Position numbers and translations under genes: made by a program
The notes under the pieces: model-generated
Databases searched by the model: none
Seen by the model: the letters and a program-made list of their open reading frames with translations, nothing else
Told to the model about the DNA's origin: nothing
NCBI GenBank assembly: GCA_902781315.1
Contig: CACZIT010000022.1
Coordinates: forward strand, 33,066 to 97,065
Length of the DNA stretch: 64,000 nucleotides
Source: an uncultured Prevotellaceae bacterium
GTDB lineage: Bacteria > Bacteroidota > Bacteroidia > Bacteroidales > Bacteroidaceae
Direction of reading: 5' to 3'
Part shown: in pieces, positions 43,357-50,312 of the stretch
How the letters are laid out: every line of letters begins with the position of its first letter
Position numbering within the stretch: position 1 is the first letter of the stretch

Positions 43357-44641
43357 TCTCCTCCACAGAGAACCCTGCCCGCTGCAGTTCCTCCCAAAAA
43401 CGGGGGTAGGACTTCGTGACCACCTGCGGATTGCGGATGGCAATGCTGGGGAAGCAGAGGGCCAGCGGGGCAAAGGAGAGGGCCATGCGATGGTCCTCGT
43501 AGGTGTCGATAGGTTCGAATGTCGCCTCGCAACGCTCGCCGTCCCACACCAGGTCGGAACCGTTCTCCACGCGGATAACGACACCCACCTTACGCAGTTC
43601 CTGCATCAGCGCCTTGATGCGGTCGGTCTCTTTGATCTTCAACGTCTGCAGCCCACGGAAGTGGAACGGGATGTCCTTGGCGACACACGTCACAACGATG
43701 GTCTGCACGAGGTCGGGCGAGTTCACGAAGTCGTAGTCCAGTCGTGGTACCGAGCGGTTGTTCTTCCTGAGCACAACCACTTTCTTCTCTCTCCTGGCGC
43801 CCGACTCATCTGTCGTCACGCGATTCTTGAACACGGTCTTCACGCCAAGCATTGAGAAGATATAGCGCACAGCAGCATCGCCCTGCCGCGAGCCGTCGGT
43901 GAGCCCGGGCATCACTATTTCGGCATCGGCATCGGCCGTGAGGGCCATCATCTCGTACCAGTAGCTGGCCGAGCTCCAGTCGTTTTCTATCAGGTAAGGC
44001 CGCTGCTCGTAGGGCTTCGGGCGCACCACCACGGTGTTGCCGCTGGTCCAGTCGGCATCGGCACCGAACTCGCGCATCATCCACAGCGTCAGGTCGATGT
44101 AGGGCCGCGATATCACTGAGCCCTTCAGGCGCAGTTCCAGTCCGTTGCTCAGCGTGGGAGCCACCATTAGCATGGCAGAGATGTATTGCGAACTGATGTT
44201 GCCGGGAATTTCTATAACGCCGCCGTCAAGTTGGCGGCCACGAATGCGTAGCGGAGGAAATCCTTCCTCACCCAGGTAGTCGATGTCGGCGCCCAACTGC
44301 CGCAGTGCGTCCACCAGCGTACCGATGGGGCGGTGCTTCATGCGCTCAGTGCCTGTCAGCACGTGCTCGCCGTCGGTCACCGAGAGGAAGGCCGTCATGA
44401 AACGCATGGCCGTGCCCGCCGCACCAATGTCGATGACCTCGGGATTGTCGCGCAGGGCTTTGATGATGACCTGCGTGTCGTCGCAGTCCGACAGGTTCTG
44501 GGGAACGGCGCCAACAGCTTGACCTGCCAGTTGGTTGATGATAAGTGCACGATTCGAGATGCTTTTCGAGGCGGGCAGCGCCACCATGCCGCGTAGCATG
44601 GCAGGGGCCTCTATATGGTAGATAACAGGTGTTTTGCTCAT
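43346..44641 (-). CDS. aroA: 3-phosphoshikimate 1-carboxyvinyltransferase (EPSP synthase)
   Basis: Transfers enolpyruvate from PEP to shikimate-3-phosphate, cytoplasmic. Two inverse alpha/beta domains; motifs LPASKSISNRALIINQLA (PEP/S3P binding), DIGAAGTAMRFMTAFLSV in place of the LGNAGTA-type loop, RQLGADIDYLGEEGFPPLRI, GNISSQYISAMLMV and LKIKETDRIKALMQELRKVG. At 431 residues the length is normal. Promoter box TATCTTTG at 44662-44669 gives a short leader. It is divergent from the UvrA paralogue; the downstream Cys-rich gene has its own promoter. Confidence 0.94.
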   Translation of the reverse strand: MSKTPVIYHIEAPAMLRGMVALPASKSISNRALIINQLAGQAVGAVPQNLSDCDDTQVIIKALRDNPEVIDIGAAGTAMRFMTAFLSVTDGEHVLTGTERMKHRPIGTLVDALRQLGADIDYLGEEGFPPLRIRGRQLDGGVIEIPGNISSQYISAMLMVAPTLSNGLELRLKGSVISRPYIDLTLWMMREFGADADWTSGNTVVVRPKPYEQRPYLIENDWSSASYWYEMMALTADADAEIVMPGLTDGSRQGDAAVRYIFSMLGVKTVFKNRVTTDESGARREKKVVVLRKNNRSVPRLDYDFVNSPDLVQTIVVTCVAKDIPFHFRGLQTLKIKETDRIKALMQELRKVGVVIRVENGSDLVWDGERCEATFEPIDTYEDHRMALSFAPLALCFPSIAIRNPQVVTKSYPRFWEELQRAGFSVEERGA

Positions 44642-44661
44642 GATGTTTCAGATTTTCAGCC

Positions 44662-44669
44662 CAAAGATA
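44662..44669 (-). promoter_or_regulatory. Promoter -7 box TATCTTTG for aroA
   Basis: Reverse complement of caaagata, about 20 bp before the aroA start. Confidence 0.65.
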
Positions 44670-44713
44670 CAAAAAACTATCAACTCCAAACTCTAAACTC
44701 TCAACTATTTTTG

Positions 44714-44721
44714 TACCTTTG
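44714..44721 (+). promoter_or_regulatory. Promoter -7 box TACCTTTG for the UvrA paralogue
   Basis: TAnnTTTG box 44 bp before the GTG start at 44766, in the divergent aroA/uvrA region. Confidence 0.65.
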
Positions 44722-44765
44722 CAGAACTTTAAGGATTTTTTATCAATAGCAACACCTGAAGCAAC

Positions 44766-47162
44766 GTGGAATACAACCAAATCATCATACGCGGTGCAAG
44801 CGAAAACAACCTGAAAAACGTTTCGCTCAGAATACCGAAACATCAAATCACTGTCTTTACTGGCGTCAGCGGCTCGGGCAAGAGCTCGCTCGTGCTCGAC
44901 ACCATCGCGGCCAAGTCGCGACGCGAGCTCAACGACACGTTCCCCACTTTCGTGCAGCAGTACCTGCCGAAATACGGACGTCCGCACGTCGATGCTATTG
45001 AGAATCTGCCCATCGCTATCGTCATCGACCAGAAGAAGCCTGCGCAGAACTCGCGTTCCACCGTGGCCACCTACACCGACATCGCCGCCCTACTGCGACT
45101 GCTGTTCTCGCGTGTCGGCAAGCCCTTCGTGGGCTATGCCGAGTCATTCTCGTTCAATCATCCCGAGGGCAGCTGTCCGCGCTGTTCGGGACTGGGCGAG
45201 ATTCGCGAGCTCGATATTCACAAACTCGTGGACTTCGACAAAAGCCTGAACGATGAAGACACCATCCACTACATCGCCTTCGGCAAGGGAGGATGGCGAT
45301 GGATTCGCTATGCCCACAGTGGACTCTTCGACCTCGACAAGAAGATTCGCGACTACTCGCCCGAGGAACTCGACCTCTTCCTCAACAGTCCGCAGATTCG
45401 CCTGAAGAACCCGCCTGCCAACTGGCCGAAAACGGCGAAGTACGAGGGCCTCATCCCGCGTATGTATCGCTCCATCATCAACTCCGAGGAAGGCCTGCTG
45501 CATGCCGCCGTGCTCAATCCGATGCTGCGCATGGGCACTTGTCCCGACTGCGGCGGCACCCGCCTGAGTCAGCGCGTGCTCACCTGTAAAATCAACGGAG
45601 TGAACATCGCTGAGGCATGCGCCATGAGCATCACAAAGCTGAACCAATGGATTGCCACCATCAGCGACCCTCTGGCCGACGACCTGAAGGCGGCCATCAG
45701 CACCCGCCTGACAGCGCTTGAAGAAATCGGACTGGGCTACCTCAGCCTCGACCGCGGCGTGGGCACGCTGTCGGGAGGCGAGGCACAACGGTGCAAGATT
45801 GCGAAATACATCAACTCGTCGCTCTCCGACGTACTCTACATCCTCGACGAACCCAGCACGGGCCTGCACAACCACGACATACAACTCATGAAGCACTCCG
45901 TGCAGCGGCTGCGCGATGCGGGCAACACGGTGCTGCTCGTGGAGCACCATCAGGAGATGATCAGCATGGCCGACCACATCGTGGATCTCGGCCCGGGCCC
46001 GGGTGCCGACGGCGGCCACATAGTGTTCGAAGGCACCTACGAAGCGTTGCTCCAAAGCCATACCGCCACGGGCGAAATGCTCAGCCGCCGTGGCTGTTTC
46101 AAGGCGCAGCCACGCCTGCCACAGGCCTTCTTCCCGCTGCGCCATGCCAGCCTGCACAATCTGAAAGACATCAGCATCGACTTGCCACTGGGCGTCTTCG
46201 CCGTCGTGGCAGGCGTAGCCGGATCAGGCAAGAGTTCGCTGATGCAGGCTGCCGCTGAAGCCCAGCCAGCGTCCCTCCCGACCGGCGAGGGAAACGGGGT
46301 CATCTACATCTCGCAGAAGAACATCGGCGTGAGCCTGCGCTCCACGCCTGCCACCTACATGGACGTGGCGCCCGACATCCGCAAGCGCTTCGCCAAAGCC
46401 CACAAACTGAAGGAAGCCTACTTCACCTTCAACGGAAAGGGCGCCTGTCCCGTGTGCGGCGGCAAGGGTGTCATCGTCTCCGAAATGGCTTTCATGGACA
46501 ACATCGAGACCACCTGCGAAGCCTGCGGCGGCCTGCGCTACTCGAAGGAAGCGCTGCAGTACAGGCTGGCGCCAGAAAGAAGACCCACCCCCCTGCCCCT
46601 CCCGTGGAGGGAGGGGAGTAATTACTCTCAAGGCAGTGGCCTGCAAGCAGAAAAGCATTCTACTCCCCTCCCTCATAGGGAGGGGCTGGGGGGAGAGTCT
46701 TCCCTCTCCATCGCCGAAGTCATGGACCTCAGCGTGCTGCAAGCCTGCTCGTTCTTCAGCGGCACCGGCATCGAGGCGAAACTACGCCCCCTCCTGGACG
46801 TAGGCTTGGGCTACTTGCACCTGAACCAAGCACTCTCCACACTCTCGGGCGGCGAACTGCAGCGGCTGAAGATTGCTTCCTACCTGGGCGAAAAGAACCG
46901 CACCTTCATCATCGACGAACCCACCGACGGGCTCCATCCGAAGGATGTGCAGCGGCTCATCAACCTCTTCGAGCAGATGGTTGGCAAAGGCAACACGGTC
47001 TACGTCATCGAGCACAACACCGACGTCATCAAGGCGGCCGACTACGTCATCGAGCTCGGCCCTGGTGCCGGCGACGAGGGTGGCCGCATCCTCTTCGCCG
47101 GAAAGCCCAGCGAAATGCTCCATTGTCACGAATCAGTCACGGCTCCCTATCTGAAACCCTGA
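44766..47162 (+). CDS. UvrA-family ABC ATPase (short UvrA paralogue)
   Basis: A 798-residue tandem ABC protein with two nucleotide sites: GVSGSGKSSLVLD and LSGGEAQR with ILDEPSTGLH, then GVAGSGKSSL and LSGGELQR with IIDEPTDGLH. Zinc-type motifs CPRCSGLG, CPDCGGTRL, CPVCGGKG and CEACGG are present. It is shorter than canonical UvrA (about 940) and resembles the UvrA2/class III paralogues linked to drug or DNA-damage tolerance, so it is not the excinuclease UvrA itself. The start is GTG. Residues about 604-645 (PTPLPLPWREG to STPLPHREGLGGE) are a palindromic element in frame, and residues about 497-511 (ASLPTGEGNG) a remnant. Confidence 0.85.
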   Translation: MEYNQIIIRGASENNLKNVSLRIPKHQITVFTGVSGSGKSSLVLDTIAAKSRRELNDTFPTFVQQYLPKYGRPHVDAIENLPIAIVIDQKKPAQNSRSTVATYTDIAALLRLLFSRVGKPFVGYAESFSFNHPEGSCPRCSGLGEIRELDIHKLVDFDKSLNDEDTIHYIAFGKGGWRWIRYAHSGLFDLDKKIRDYSPEELDLFLNSPQIRLKNPPANWPKTAKYEGLIPRMYRSIINSEEGLLHAAVLNPMLRMGTCPDCGGTRLSQRVLTCKINGVNIAEACAMSITKLNQWIATISDPLADDLKAAISTRLTALEEIGLGYLSLDRGVGTLSGGEAQRCKIAKYINSSLSDVLYILDEPSTGLHNHDIQLMKHSVQRLRDAGNTVLLVEHHQEMISMADHIVDLGPGPGADGGHIVFEGTYEALLQSHTATGEMLSRRGCFKAQPRLPQAFFPLRHASLHNLKDISIDLPLGVFAVVAGVAGSGKSSLMQAAAEAQPASLPTGEGNGVIYISQKNIGVSLRSTPATYMDVAPDIRKRFAKAHKLKEAYFTFNGKGACPVCGGKGVIVSEMAFMDNIETTCEACGGLRYSKEALQYRLAPERRPTPLPLPWREGSNYSQGSGLQAEKHSTPLPHREGLGGESSLSIAEVMDLSVLQACSFFSGTGIEAKLRPLLDVGLGYLHLNQALSTLSGGELQRLKIASYLGEKNRTFIIDEPTDGLHPKDVQRLINLFEQMVGKGNTVYVIEHNTDVIKAADYVIELGPGAGDEGGRILFAGKPSEMLHCHESVTAPYLKP
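46578..46700. repeat. Palindromic element in frame inside the UvrA paralogue
   Basis: Arms acccacccccctgcccctcc and its counterpart ggaggggctggggggagag flank a loop containing attactctc and gcaagcagaaaagcattcta. The loop matches the inverted copy at 54607-54723, so this is a full-length homologue of that element. Confidence 0.93.
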
Positions 47163-47540
47163 CAACAAGTACCGGCTCTTCAGCCACATAATAGAAGCAG
47201 CATGTAGTTTCATAAAAGCTATGTGCACGTACCATGAAAGCGTTTTGCTTTGAGCAAAGTATATATAAATAATGTATAGCTTAAAGCTTTTTTATCGCAC
47301 CATCGATAGTTCCTGCAACTTTTTTCCCTCGTGCTACGTCAAACAGACAAAAGCACGAGGGGAATTATCTTTTGCAAAACAACATTCCCCGCATACACGA
47401 CACGGAACCCACGACACTGCAGCAACATTTAAGAAAAATTAGTACCCCGAAGTGTCACAAAACAACCTTTTCTGTGTCTAATAACCAGGACGCCAACAAA
47501 TAAAAAGAATAACAATAACAAATAAAAAACAAACAAAATT
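47163..47540. other. Intergenic region between the UvrA paralogue and the DUF3836-like gene
   Basis: It holds array D (47204-47291), a hairpin ccctcgtgct/agcacgaggg (47326-47361), and an A-rich leader before ATG 47541. No TAnnTTTG box is clear, so the promoter of the next gene is not identified. Confidence 0.6.
47204..47291. repeat. 22-bp periodic array D (3' of the UvrA paralogue)
   Basis: Four 22-bp units, more degenerate than the others, with mirrored cores GTTTCATA / CATGAAA and AAGCTAT / TATAGCTT. Its first unit shares agtttcata with array B. The last unit ends in agcttaaagctttttt, which may terminate transcription. Confidence 0.6.
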
Positions 47541-48107
47541 ATGAAAAAGTCAATGATTGCCCTTGCAGCCATGATGCTGCTCACCAGTGCCGCCAAGGCA
47601 CAGACCATCACCGCCGAAACGGTTCTCAATATCTACTTAGAGGCCGTACAAAGCAACAGCAAAGAGTTCGCCTACAATGCCGACATCAGCGACGGAATCG
47701 TCACAGCCCAGTACATCTACGCCAAACAGCAGCAAGGCATGAAAGGCCAAGTGATGCTGAAGCCTCAGCTGAAACACTGCTACAACTACGACACCGACGG
47801 ACGACTGACATGCCGCACTACCTACCTCTGGAACGAGTACAACAACGACTGGCAGACCTGCTACCAACTCACTTACAGCTACACCGACACACAGAACATC
47901 GTGGAATGCAGCCGCTGGAGCACCCTAGCCAACCGCTTCCTCGCCCCCAACGAACGCATGGTCTACGAAGCCGACCCATTCGGCACCGAAGGCATTGTCA
48001 GCAACTACCACCGCAAGAACGGCAAACAAGACTACGTGCTGACCAGCACCCTCAGCGTGGTAGGCGACATGCTGCTCGGCAACAAACTGCTGACAACCCA
48101 CCCGTAA
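47541..48107 (+). CDS. Secreted DUF3836-like protein
   Basis: A 188-residue exported protein with a clear signal peptide (MKKSMIALAAMMLLTSAAKA). The mature part has the pattern of DUF3836-type proteins of Bacteroides and Prevotella: KEFAYNADISDGIVTAQYIY, then repeated KHCYNYDTDGRLTCRTTYLW and CYQLTYSYTDTQNIVECSRW strands, each with an aromatic-Asp-Gly turn. Function unknown. It has a strong terminator at 48187-48228 and no co-transcribed neighbour. Family assignment is by resemblance and could be wrong. Confidence 0.6.
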   Translation: MKKSMIALAAMMLLTSAAKAQTITAETVLNIYLEAVQSNSKEFAYNADISDGIVTAQYIYAKQQQGMKGQVMLKPQLKHCYNYDTDGRLTCRTTYLWNEYNNDWQTCYQLTYSYTDTQNIVECSRWSTLANRFLAPNERMVYEADPFGTEGIVSNYHRKNGKQDYVLTSTLSVVGDMLLGNKLLTTHP

Positions 48108-48186
48108 AGATCCTGCACTACAATTTTTAACAATATATACACCAAAATCTCTCTTTTTAAATTGTTAATAGGTAACAACCTCAACA

Positions 48187-48228
48187 GGCTGTCAAGCATC
48201 TGAGAAGACACTTGGCAGCCGCTTTTTT
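48187..48228 (+). terminator. Rho-independent terminator after the DUF3836-like gene
   Basis: ggctgtcaag (48187-48196) pairs with cttggcagcc (48211-48220) with one mismatch, followed by gcTTTTTT. Confidence 0.85.
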
Positions 48229-48324
48229 ATAGAAAAAACTCCTCGAAACAACCCGAAACACCCTAAAAATAAAAAAAAAGATGAAAAAACGACGATTTTT
48301 CTTGCACGAATCATAAAAACTTTG

Positions 48325-48332
48325 TAACTTTG
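48325..48332 (+). promoter_or_regulatory. Promoter -7 box TAACTTTG for tRNA-Pro
   Basis: Followed by GCACCCGC. About 46 bp before the mature tRNA 5' end. Confidence 0.75.
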
Positions 48333-48378
48333 CACCCGCAAACGAACCAATAAGGTCAGTTGCTAAGCAAAAACGGAT

Positions 48379-48454
48379 CGGGATTTAGCGCAGTTGGTAG
48401 CGCACACGTCTGGGGGGCGCGAGGTCGCTGGTTCGAGTCCAGTAATCCCGACCA
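48379..48454 (+). tRNA. tRNA-Pro (anticodon GGG)
   Basis: A 76-nt cloverleaf including encoded CCA: acceptor CGGGATT/AATCCCG, D arm GCGC-AGTTGGTA-GCGC, anticodon loop CTGGGGG (anticodon GGG), T arm GCTGG-TTCGAGT-CCAGT, discriminator A. The anticodon stem CACGT/GCGCG contains an A-C mismatch at its second pair and a T-G wobble at the loop, so it is slightly irregular. A terminator follows at 48462-48496. Confidence 0.93.
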
Positions 48455-48461
48455 AACGAAA

Positions 48462-48496
48462 GGAGCTGAAAATCAATAGATTTCAGCTCCTTTTTT
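48462..48496 (+). terminator. Rho-independent terminator after tRNA-Pro
   Basis: Perfect 10-bp stem ggagctgaaa/tttcagctcc with a 9-base loop and six Ts. Confidence 0.93.
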
Positions 48497-48540
48497 CGTA
48501 CCCTGAAATTTGTGGCGAAAAGCGAAAGAAAACGTGCGGG

Positions 48541-48621
48541 ATGCGAGAGCAGACCAACAACTGCAAGCGGCTGATGAATGTCACCGACGAGGAACTGCAG
48601 CAGTTCGGCTGGAATGAGTGA
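48541..48621 (+). CDS. Possible 26-residue peptide or gene remnant
   Basis: An ATG frame of 26 codons (MREQTNNCKRLMNVTDEELQ and a short tail) with GC-rich third positions like the neighbouring genes, between a tRNA terminator and array E. No promoter or homologue is recognised. It may be the 3' remnant of a lost gene. Confidence 0.25.
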   Translation: MREQTNNCKRLMNVTDEELQQFGWNE

Positions 48622-48650
48622 CCTTGAAAGCCAAGGCCATGCCTCCCGTG

Positions 48651-48716
48651 TTGCAATTTGACTTAAATGCCTGAGCAAATCAAGTTAATTTGCTGAACAA
48701 ACTAAGTTAAAAAAGA
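48651..48716. repeat. 22-bp periodic array E, overlapping the sulfatase stop codon
   Basis: Three 22-bp units with the theme gaGCAAAnnAAGTTAA, close to units 3-5 of array B. The third unit contains the stop codon (48707-48709) of the convergent sulfatase gene. Confidence 0.75.
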
Positions 48717-50299
48717 CGTTCTCCACACTGTTCTTTCACCTTTTTCAAAACGTGTTGCAATCGGAGCAACACGCGCGGTTTCTTTTTGCTGACGTCCTTT
48801 GTCTCGCCAATGTCCTTTTTGATGTCAAAGAGCTGAGGGGTCTTCAGATAGCCGGTCTCAATCTTCGGTCCCCAGGGGATGATGGGCTTGCCGTCTGACG
48901 GTTCCATGTATTTCCATCGCTTCGTGCGCAACGTCAGACTCCTGTTTGCAGCCATGGAAACAACATAGGGGCACGACTCCTTGCTCCGTCCCAACCAGGT
49001 GGCAAGGCTGTTGCGGCTATCTGGCGCAGCACCTTCCGGCAGGCTGACGCCCACCAGCGAGGCCATCGAGGCAACTCCGTCGGTGAGTGCCAGCAGCGCA
49101 TCGCTCTCCTGCCCTCCGGCTATGCGACCAGGCCAGCAGACGATGAACGGGACGGCACTGCCTGCCTCGAACGCGCTGTACTTGCCTCCGCGGAACGGAC
49201 CGCCCGGACGATGGTCGCCAGCCAGTTCTACGGCGTGGTCGTCGTAGCCGTCGTCGAGCACGGGGCCATTGTCGGAGGTCAGGACAATCAACGTCTTGTC
49301 CTCAATGCCTTTCTCGCGGAGCACGGCGATGATTTCACCCACCGTCCAGTCGAACTGCACAATGGCATCGCCACGTAGCCCCATCTCATTCTTCCCGCGG
49401 AAGCGGTCGTGAGGATAGCGCGGCACGTGGATGTCGTTGGTGCACAGATAAAGGAAGAAAGGACTGCCTGCCGACTGCTCGATGAAGCGCACGGCACGTG
49501 CCACGATACTGTCGGCAATGTTCTCGTCTTGCCACAGCGCCTTGCCGCCCCCTCGCATATAGCCGATTCGACTGATGCCGTTGACGATGCTCATGCTGTG
49601 TCCATGGCTGGGGCGCAGCTTCGTCAGCATTTCAGGGTTCTGCGCTCCTGTAGGCTCGTTGGGGAAGTTCTGCTGATACGACACCTCGATGGGTGCCGAC
49701 GCGTCGTAGTTAGCCACACGCCCATTCTCGATGAAGACGCAGGGCACACGGTCGGCCGTCGCTGCCATGATGTAGCTCTCGTCGAATCCGATGTCGGCAG
49801 GGCTCTCGTCGAGCAGTCCGTTCCAGTCCTGCGCAGCAGTCTTGCTCCCCAGTCCCAGATGCCATTTGCCGATGGCCGCCGTCCGGTAGCCAGCCTGCCG
49901 GAACACGTCAGCGAGTGTGAACTGCTCCGGCCGGATGATCATCCCTGCATTTCCTGCCGCCACATCAGTGCCCTTCCGCCGGAACGGATACTCCCCCGTG
50001 AGCAGTCCGTAGCGCGAAGGCGTGCTCGTCGAGGCGCAGGCGTGGGCGTCGGTGAAGCGCACGCCGCGTGCCGCCAACCCGTCGACGCACGGTGTCTGCA
50101 CCTTCGAGGCACCGTAGCAAGACAGGTCGCCATACCCCAGGTCGTCGGCAACGATGAAAATCACGTTCGGCCGTTCCTGTGCCGTCGCTGCCGTTGGCAG
50201 CATCGCCAGCAGCGCCGCGTGTCGCAGGCCTATCGGGAGTGCCGAGGGGCTCTTCTGAAACGCCCTTTCTCCTGCCGGGAGAGGCAAAATCCTTTTCAT
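48707..50299 (-). CDS. Secreted sulfatase (S1 family, Ser-type)
   Basis: A 530-residue exported sulfatase that hydrolyses sulfate esters of glycans. Metal-site start RPNVIFIVADDLGYGDLSCYG; modification motif STPSRYGLLTG near residue 90, in which the formylglycine precursor is Ser, so an anaerobic radical SAM maturase is needed elsewhere in the genome; IGKWHLGLG and TSDNGP further on. Residues about 5-27 (LPLPAGERAFQKSPSALPIG) interrupt the signal peptide between MKRI and AALLAMLPTAATAQ and appear to come from a palindromic repeat, which could affect export. It lies 13 bp downstream of the GH20 gene in a three-gene operon. Confidence 0.88.
   Translation of the reverse strand: MKRILPLPAGERAFQKSPSALPIGLRHAALLAMLPTAATAQERPNVIFIVADDLGYGDLSCYGASKVQTPCVDGLAARGVRFTDAHACASTSTPSRYGLLTGEYPFRRKGTDVAAGNAGMIIRPEQFTLADVFRQAGYRTAAIGKWHLGLGSKTAAQDWNGLLDESPADIGFDESYIMAATADRVPCVFIENGRVANYDASAPIEVSYQQNFPNEPTGAQNPEMLTKLRPSHGHSMSIVNGISRIGYMRGGGKALWQDENIADSIVARAVRFIEQSAGSPFFLYLCTNDIHVPRYPHDRFRGKNEMGLRGDAIVQFDWTVGEIIAVLREKGIEDKTLIVLTSDNGPVLDDGYDDHAVELAGDHRPGGPFRGGKYSAFEAGSAVPFIVCWPGRIAGGQESDALLALTDGVASMASLVGVSLPEGAAPDSRNSLATWLGRSKESCPYVVSMAANRSLTLRTKRWKYMEPSDGKPIIPWGPKIETGYLKTPQLFDIKKDIGETKDVSKKKPRVLLRLQHVLKKVKEQCGERLF
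50216..50286. repeat. Imperfect palindrome in the sulfatase signal-peptide coding region
   Basis: gcctatcgggagtgccg at one end faces ctcctgccgggagaggc at the other. The encoded LPLPAGERAF resembles other GC-rich palindrome peptides (PLPxREG). It appears inserted into a hydrophobic signal sequence. Confidence 0.6.
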
Positions 50300-50312
50300 G
50301 TTCTGAGATAGA

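Noticed and set aside
44766-47162. Canonical uvrA
   Set aside because: Too short, with several insertions and no uvrB nearby; better as a paralogue.
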